Shown here piece by piece: positions 60,539-64,000 of a stretch of 64,000 bases of DNA; the first letter of the stretch is position 1, and each line of letters opens with the position of its first letter. A program made the translations under genes and the position numbers. Where the stretch lies: the NCBI RefSeq assembly GCF_900102005.1, contig NZ_LT627736.1, positions 372,001-436,000 on the forward strand. The letters are read 5' to 3'. Under the pieces are notes generated by a model that saw only the letters and a program-made list of their open reading frames with translations, was not told the origin of the DNA and did no database searches. This stretch comes from Microbacterium sp. LKL04 (lineage in GTDB: Bacteria; Actinomycetota; Actinomycetes; Actinomycetales; Microbacteriaceae).

Positions 60539-61348
60539 TCACAACCGCGCGAGCGCCCCGAGGATCGCGCGCTCGACCATGTCCCAGTCGTGGACGATGA
60601 GCGCGTAATCGAAGCGGAGGGTGACGTACCCCCACATGGCCGCGTTCGCGTCGCGAACGAGGTCCTTGTGCCGCAGCGACGGTCCGTCGTGGTTGTCGCG
60701 CCCATCGACCTCGACGATCAGCCGGTCGCCGATCAGCGCATCCACCACCCCGACGCCCGCGATACGCACCTGTGTCTGCACGCGCAGTTCGAGGCCGCGC
60801 AGCCGCCACCGCAGCATCGACTCGAGCCCGCTGTCGGCGTCGTCCCTGCTGAGTCCGAGCGCATCGCGCCCTTCCTGATTCACGTTCCGGCTCAGCCAGC
60901 GCATGTCGTCACCGTCCAGAAGGTCCTGCCGGCGCGCGGATTCCAGCGCGACGAAGAACGCCTCGCCGCCGTAGCAAGTGAGGATCTGTCGCAGAATCCG
61001 TGCGAGTGACGGTTCCCGCCGATCCTCCCCGGGCCCGGCGGCATCCCAATGCTCGGTGCAGTCGCACGGATGGTCGTGCGTACGCTGCCCGGGCCGCATC
61101 CAGACGTGCGGCATCCGTGCATCTTCCATCACCCAGAGGCCGCGGTGCCGCGCCGCGCTCACGCACGCCAGCGAACCGCCGTGCCTCGCGGCCAGTCGCG
61201 CCTCCGCGCACGTCTCAGGCCACGCGTAGACCCCGATCCGCACCCGCTCGAGCTCGCCGCGCCGCAGGGCCCGTTGCACCCGACGTTGCGACCACCCCGC
61301 ATCGAGCAGCTGCCGCAGACGGACGATTGGATGCCGAAGCTCGCACAT
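60539..61348 (-). CDS. AbiEi-like N-terminus plus DUF559 (Vsr-like PD-(D/E)xK) nuclease domain
   Basis: 269 residues. The first 80 residues resemble the AbiEi type IV antitoxin DNA-binding domain (QLLDAGWSQRRVQRALRRGELERVRIGVYAW). The last 100 match the DUF559/very-short-patch-repair fold: LESMLRWRL with Glu, VDALIGDRLIVEVDGRDNHD (Asp, Glu-x-Asp), and VTLRFDYALIVHDW. A possible metal-dependent nuclease, but the usual active-site Lys is not clear. No toxin partner gene is adjacent. Two palindromic repeats flank it on each side, which is why it is singled out in the findings. Confidence 0.8.
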   Translation of the reverse strand: MCELRHPIVRLRQLLDAGWSQRRVQRALRRGELERVRIGVYAWPETCAEARLAARHGGSLACVSAARHRGLWVMEDARMPHVWMRPGQRTHDHPCDCTEHWDAAGPGEDRREPSLARILRQILTCYGGEAFFVALESARRQDLLDGDDMRWLSRNVNQEGRDALGLSRDDADSGLESMLRWRLRGLELRVQTQVRIAGVGVVDALIGDRLIVEVDGRDNHDGPSLRHKDLVRDANAAMWGYVTLRFDYALIVHDWDMVERAILGALARL

Positions 61349-61501
61349 ACCCGCGAGCCTCGCCCGTTCCCGGCCCTCACGAGCCGCACCGGCTCATGCC
61401 GGGGAAAACCGGCATCCCACCCCCGCGGGGGAGAAGTCCTCGATCGCCTTTGTCCGCCGCGATCCGTGCGACGAGGGAGCGCCCGCGCCGCCAGCGTCAG
61501 C

Positions 61502-61577
61502 GGATGCAATAGATCCGCGGCAACACCCCGCCGTTCAGGCCCGGGATGCCGCGTGTCGCCGGCGATCTATTGCATCC
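61502..61577 (+). repeat. Palindromic repeat, copy 4
   Basis: 76 bases, terminal inverted repeats GGATGCAATAGATC / GATCTATTGCATCC (14 bp, perfect). Contains ACACCCCGCCGTTCAGG and the exact GGGATGCCGCGTGTCGCC block. It lies about 150 bases upstream of the DUF559 start. Confidence 0.93.
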
Positions 61578-61651
61578 CCACACAGCGCCACAGCGGCGCG
61601 CCGCCGCGCCGCGACAGCCCGAACCATGCACGCCCGGCCGACAAACGTCAC

Positions 61652-61729
61652 CGGATGCAATAGATCCACCGCGACACCCCGCCGTTCAGGGCCGGGATGC
61701 CGCGTGTCGCCCGCCATCTATTGCATCCG
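61652..61729 (+). repeat. Palindromic repeat, copy 5
   Basis: 78 bases, terminal inverted repeats CGGATGCAATAGAT / ATCTATTGCATCCG (14 bp, perfect). Shares CACCCCGCCGTTCAGG and the 18-base core with copy 4, so 4 and 5 are sister copies, as 2 and 3 are. The remaining bases between 61349 and 61825 hold no supported gene. Confidence 0.93.
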
Positions 61730-61825
61730 CACACGGCGCGCGCCCCCGGCGCCCCGCCCAGCCCCACAAACCAGAACGAGGGACACCGCGCTCCCGCGCA
61801 GCATCCCTCGCCCCCTACAGCCGGC

Positions 61826-62605
61826 TCACCCGAAGCGGCCCGAGACGTAGTCCTCGGTGGCCTGCACGGACGGCTTGGTGAAGATCGTGCCGGTCTCGTC
61901 GTACTCGATGAGCTTGCCGGGCTTGCCGGTGCCGGCGATGTTGAAGAACGCGGTCTTGTCCGAGACGCGCGACGCCTGCTGCATGTTGTGCGTGACGATG
62001 ACGATCGTGTACTGGCTCTTGAGCTCCTGGATGAGCTCCTCGATCGCGAAGGTCGAGATGGGGTCGAGGGCCGAGCAGGGCTCGTCCATAAGCAGGACGT
62101 CGGGTGAGACGGCGATCGCACGCGCGATGCAGAGGCGCTGCTGCTGACCGCCCGAGAGGCCGGAGCCGGGCTTCTCGAGCCGGTCCTTGACCTCGTTCCA
62201 GAGGTTCGCACCGCGCAGCGACTTCTCGACGAGGGCGTCGGCGTCCGACTTCGAGATCCGCGAGTTGTTGAGCTTCACGCCGGCCAGCACGTTGTCGCGG
62301 ATCGACATCGTGGGGAACGGGTTCGGGCGCTGGAAGACCATGCCGATCTGGCGGCGCACGAGCACCGGGTCGACGCCCTGACCGTACAGGTCCTCGCCGT
62401 CGAGCAGCACCTCACCCTCGACGCGGGCACCGGGGATGACCTCGTGCATGCGGTTGAGCGTGCGCAGGAACGTGGACTTGCCGCAACCGGATGGGCCGAT
62501 GAAGGCGGTGACGCTGCGGGGCTCGATGTCGAGGGAGACGCCCTCCACGGCGAGGAAGTCGCTGTAGTAGACGTTGAGGTCGTTGACTTCGATGCTCTTG
62601 GACAC
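61826..62605 (-). CDS. pstB: Phosphate ABC transporter ATPase PstB
   Basis: 259 residues. Walker [11 protein letters not shown], PstB-specific [27 protein letters not shown] in parts, signature LSGGQQQR, Walker [17 protein letters not shown] and switch THNMQQA. Energises phosphate uptake with PstCA. Last gene of the leftward pst operon in view. Confidence 0.95.
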   Translation of the reverse strand: MSKSIEVNDLNVYYSDFLAVEGVSLDIEPRSVTAFIGPSGCGKSTFLRTLNRMHEVIPGARVEGEVLLDGEDLYGQGVDPVLVRRQIGMVFQRPNPFPTMSIRDNVLAGVKLNNSRISKSDADALVEKSLRGANLWNEVKDRLEKPGSGLSGGQQQRLCIARAIAVSPDVLLMDEPCSALDPISTFAIEELIQELKSQYTIVIVTHNMQQASRVSDKTAFFNIAGTGKPGKLIEYDETGTIFTKPSVQATEDYVSGRFG

Positions 62606-62635
62606 TTCGGGGTGCTTTCTGTCGGATGCCGCGGG

Positions 62636-63727
62636 TCAGCGGCCGAACTTGGGGGCGAACTTCTTCGCGACGAAGCGTGCGATGAGGTTCAGCGCCATGA
62701 CGATGATGATGAGCGTGAGCGCTCCGGCCCAGGCGCGCTCGAGCGCGGCGGGGATGTTCGTGCCGGGGTTCTGGAACTGGTCGTAGACGAACACCGGGAG
62801 CGTCATCATGGGGCCGTCGAACGCGTTCATGTTGAGCGACTGGGTGAACCCGGCTGTCAGCAGAAGGGGCGCGGTCTCGCCGATGACGCGCGAGATCGAC
62901 AGCATGATGCCCGTCGTGATGCCGGCGATCGAGGTGGGGAGGACGACCTTCACGATCGTCAGCCACTTCGGCACACCGAGGGCGTAGCTCGCCTCGCGCA
63001 ACTCGTTCGGAACCAGTCGCAGCATCTCCTCGCTGGAACGCACGACGACCGGGATCATCAGCACCGACAGGGCGAGCGAGCCCATGAAGCCGGTGTTGAG
63101 CCCCGGACCGAACAGCAGCGCGCACACGGCGACGATGAACAGACCCGCGACGATCGACGGGATGCCGGTCATCACGTCCACGAAGAAGGTGATCAGCTTC
63201 GCGACCCGGCCGCGGCCGTACTCGACGAGGTAGATCGAGGTCATGAGACCGATCGGCACCGAGATGACGGTCGCCCAGCCGGTCACGATGAGGGTGCCCC
63301 AGATCGCGTGGACGGCGCCGCCGCCTTCGCCCACGAAGTTGCGCATCGAGTTGGAGAAGAAGGTCGGGTCGAACCTGGCGACGCCGTTGACGATGACCGT
63401 GAACAGCAGCGAGATGAGCGGGAGCAGGGCGATCGTGAAGGCGATCGACACCAGCACGGTCGCGAGCCGGTCGGCGGCGCGGCGCCGCGTCTCGACGACG
63501 CTCGACAGGACGACGAGGACGATCGCGAACAGGACGACGCCCACGAAGGTGGCGCCGGCGATGTTGAAGTCGGCCACATCGCTGCCGCTGTTCATGATGG
63601 CGAACAGGATGCCGGACAGCACGAGCGCGCCGGCGAGCAGCACCCACGGCATCCACTTGGGCAGCTGTCCCGCGGTGAGCGAGTTGCCCACGGGCGTGCG
63701 GGTCTCGGAGCGGGTGAGGGTGGTCAT
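62636..63727 (-). CDS. pstA: Phosphate ABC transporter permease PstA
   Basis: 363 residues, about seven membrane helices. The ATG at 63727 overlaps the pstC stop. The N-terminal 70 residues have an extra pair of helices compared with E. coli PstA. Conserved GSLALSVLMIPVVVRSSEEMLRLVP region (in parts), and the EAA-like loop with YALGVPKWLTIVKVVLPTSIAGI. Partner of PstC. Confidence 0.94.
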   Translation of the reverse strand: MTTLTRSETRTPVGNSLTAGQLPKWMPWVLLAGALVLSGILFAIMNSGSDVADFNIAGATFVGVVLFAIVLVVLSSVVETRRRAADRLATVLVSIAFTIALLPLISLLFTVIVNGVARFDPTFFSNSMRNFVGEGGGAVHAIWGTLIVTGWATVISVPIGLMTSIYLVEYGRGRVAKLITFFVDVMTGIPSIVAGLFIVAVCALLFGPGLNTGFMGSLALSVLMIPVVVRSSEEMLRLVPNELREASYALGVPKWLTIVKVVLPTSIAGITTGIMLSISRVIGETAPLLLTAGFTQSLNMNAFDGPMMTLPVFVYDQFQNPGTNIPAALERAWAGALTLIIIVMALNLIARFVAKKFAPKFGR

Positions 63728-64000
63728 CAGTTCGCTCCAGAGAACTCGGCACGGCGGTTGACGACCCACCGGGCGATCGCGTTGACCGCGAAGGTCACGA
63801 TGAAGAGGATGAGGCCCGTCGCGATGAGGACGTTGACGCCGTCGCCGTACGCCTCACCGAAGTTCAGGGCGATGTTCGCGGGTATCGGCGTGGGGTTGTT
63901 CGAGTTGAGCACCTGGAACGTGACCGCACCCGTCGCCGAGAGGACCATCGTGACGGCCATCGTCTCGCCGAGCGCGCGGCCGAGGCCGAGCATCGCGCCC
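63727..64000 (-). CDS. pstC: Phosphate ABC transporter permease PstC (3' end)
   Basis: C-terminal 90 residues only; the gene continues past the window edge. GLGRALGETMAVTMVLSA is the conserved coupling loop of PstC/PstA proteins, followed by the last helix (VNVLIATGLILFIVTFAVNAIARWVV). The stop overlaps the pstA start. Confidence 0.92.
   Translation of the reverse strand, partial: GAMLGLGRALGETMAVTMVLSATGAVTFQVLNSNNPTPIPANIALNFGEAYGDGVNVLIATGLILFIVTFAVNAIARWVVNRRAEFSGAN

Noticed and set aside
59299..61729. CRISPR array or tandem repeat for the five palindromic copies
   Set aside because: Copies are separated by unequal distances and by whole genes, vary in orientation, and have no regular spacers; no cas genes are nearby.

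Overview
The window is one contiguous stretch of high-GC actinobacterial chromosome. Gene content and style point to Microbacteriaceae, most likely Microbacterium: GTG/ATG starts with 4-base stop/start overlaps, many short lipoproteins with an LxxC lipobox, SigK/RskA, ATPase-less sugar ABC importers, and frequent GGATGCC/GCATCC codon runs. I could not run a search, so the genus is an inference.

Layout. 1-2.0 kb: end of a CitA/DcuS-type two-component system and a small lipoprotein. 2.0-5.9 kb: a TetR gene divergent from a sugar importer (binding protein and two permeases, no ATPase). 5.9-15.2 kb: a leftward Opp/Dpp-type importer operon ending in a GH3 beta-glucosidase and followed by a nucleotidyltransferase, divergent from a second TetR that resembles the first. 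15.3-25.7 kb: assorted single genes (YCII protein, DUF222/HNH protein, P-loop kinase, FAD reductase, PAS histidine kinase, hydrolase, PhzF, EEP phosphatase, MerR). 25.8-35.9 kb: an almost complete molybdenum cofactor and molybdate uptake locus (membrane-anchored sulfite-oxidase-like enzyme, mogA, moaE, moaD, moaC, moeA, moeB, a small HTH-Mop regulator, modABC, moaA). 35.9-38.5 kb: HxlR/VOC pair, and an envelope trio (DUF4235, DUF3618, holin-X) whose DUF4235 member has an in-frame stop. 38.75-41.9 kb: a tightly coupled three-gene cluster (acyl-CoA-dehydrogenase-like, PIG-L deacetylase fused to a NodS-like methyltransferase, GT2 glycosyltransferase). 42-47.7 kb: Mn catalase, then an iron-siderophore uptake locus with a DtxR/IdeR-type box. 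49.5-55.8 kb: a 6.2-kb genomic island in the 3' end of tRNA-Lys, bounded by 27-bp direct repeats. It carries a Hachiman defence pair (hamA, hamB), an AbiTii-domain gene, a small membrane protein and a decayed tyrosine integrase. 55.8-59.1 kb: fasciclin lipoprotein divergent from sigK-rskA. 59.3-61.7 kb: a cluster of five copies of a 76-80 bp palindromic repeat, two pairs of which flank an AbiEi/DUF559 nuclease-like gene. 61.8-64 kb: pstB, pstA and the end of pstC.

Most notable candidates for undescribed biology are the palindromic repeat family around the DUF559 gene, the deacetylase/N-methyltransferase/glycosyltransferase cluster, and the tRNA-Lys defence island with its Hachiman + AbiTii pairing. 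Smaller points are the two paralogous TetR genes with related operators, the nonsense codon in the DUF4235 gene, a hairpin separating binding protein from transporter in the oligosaccharide operon, and an orphan intrinsic terminator at 48.83 kb.
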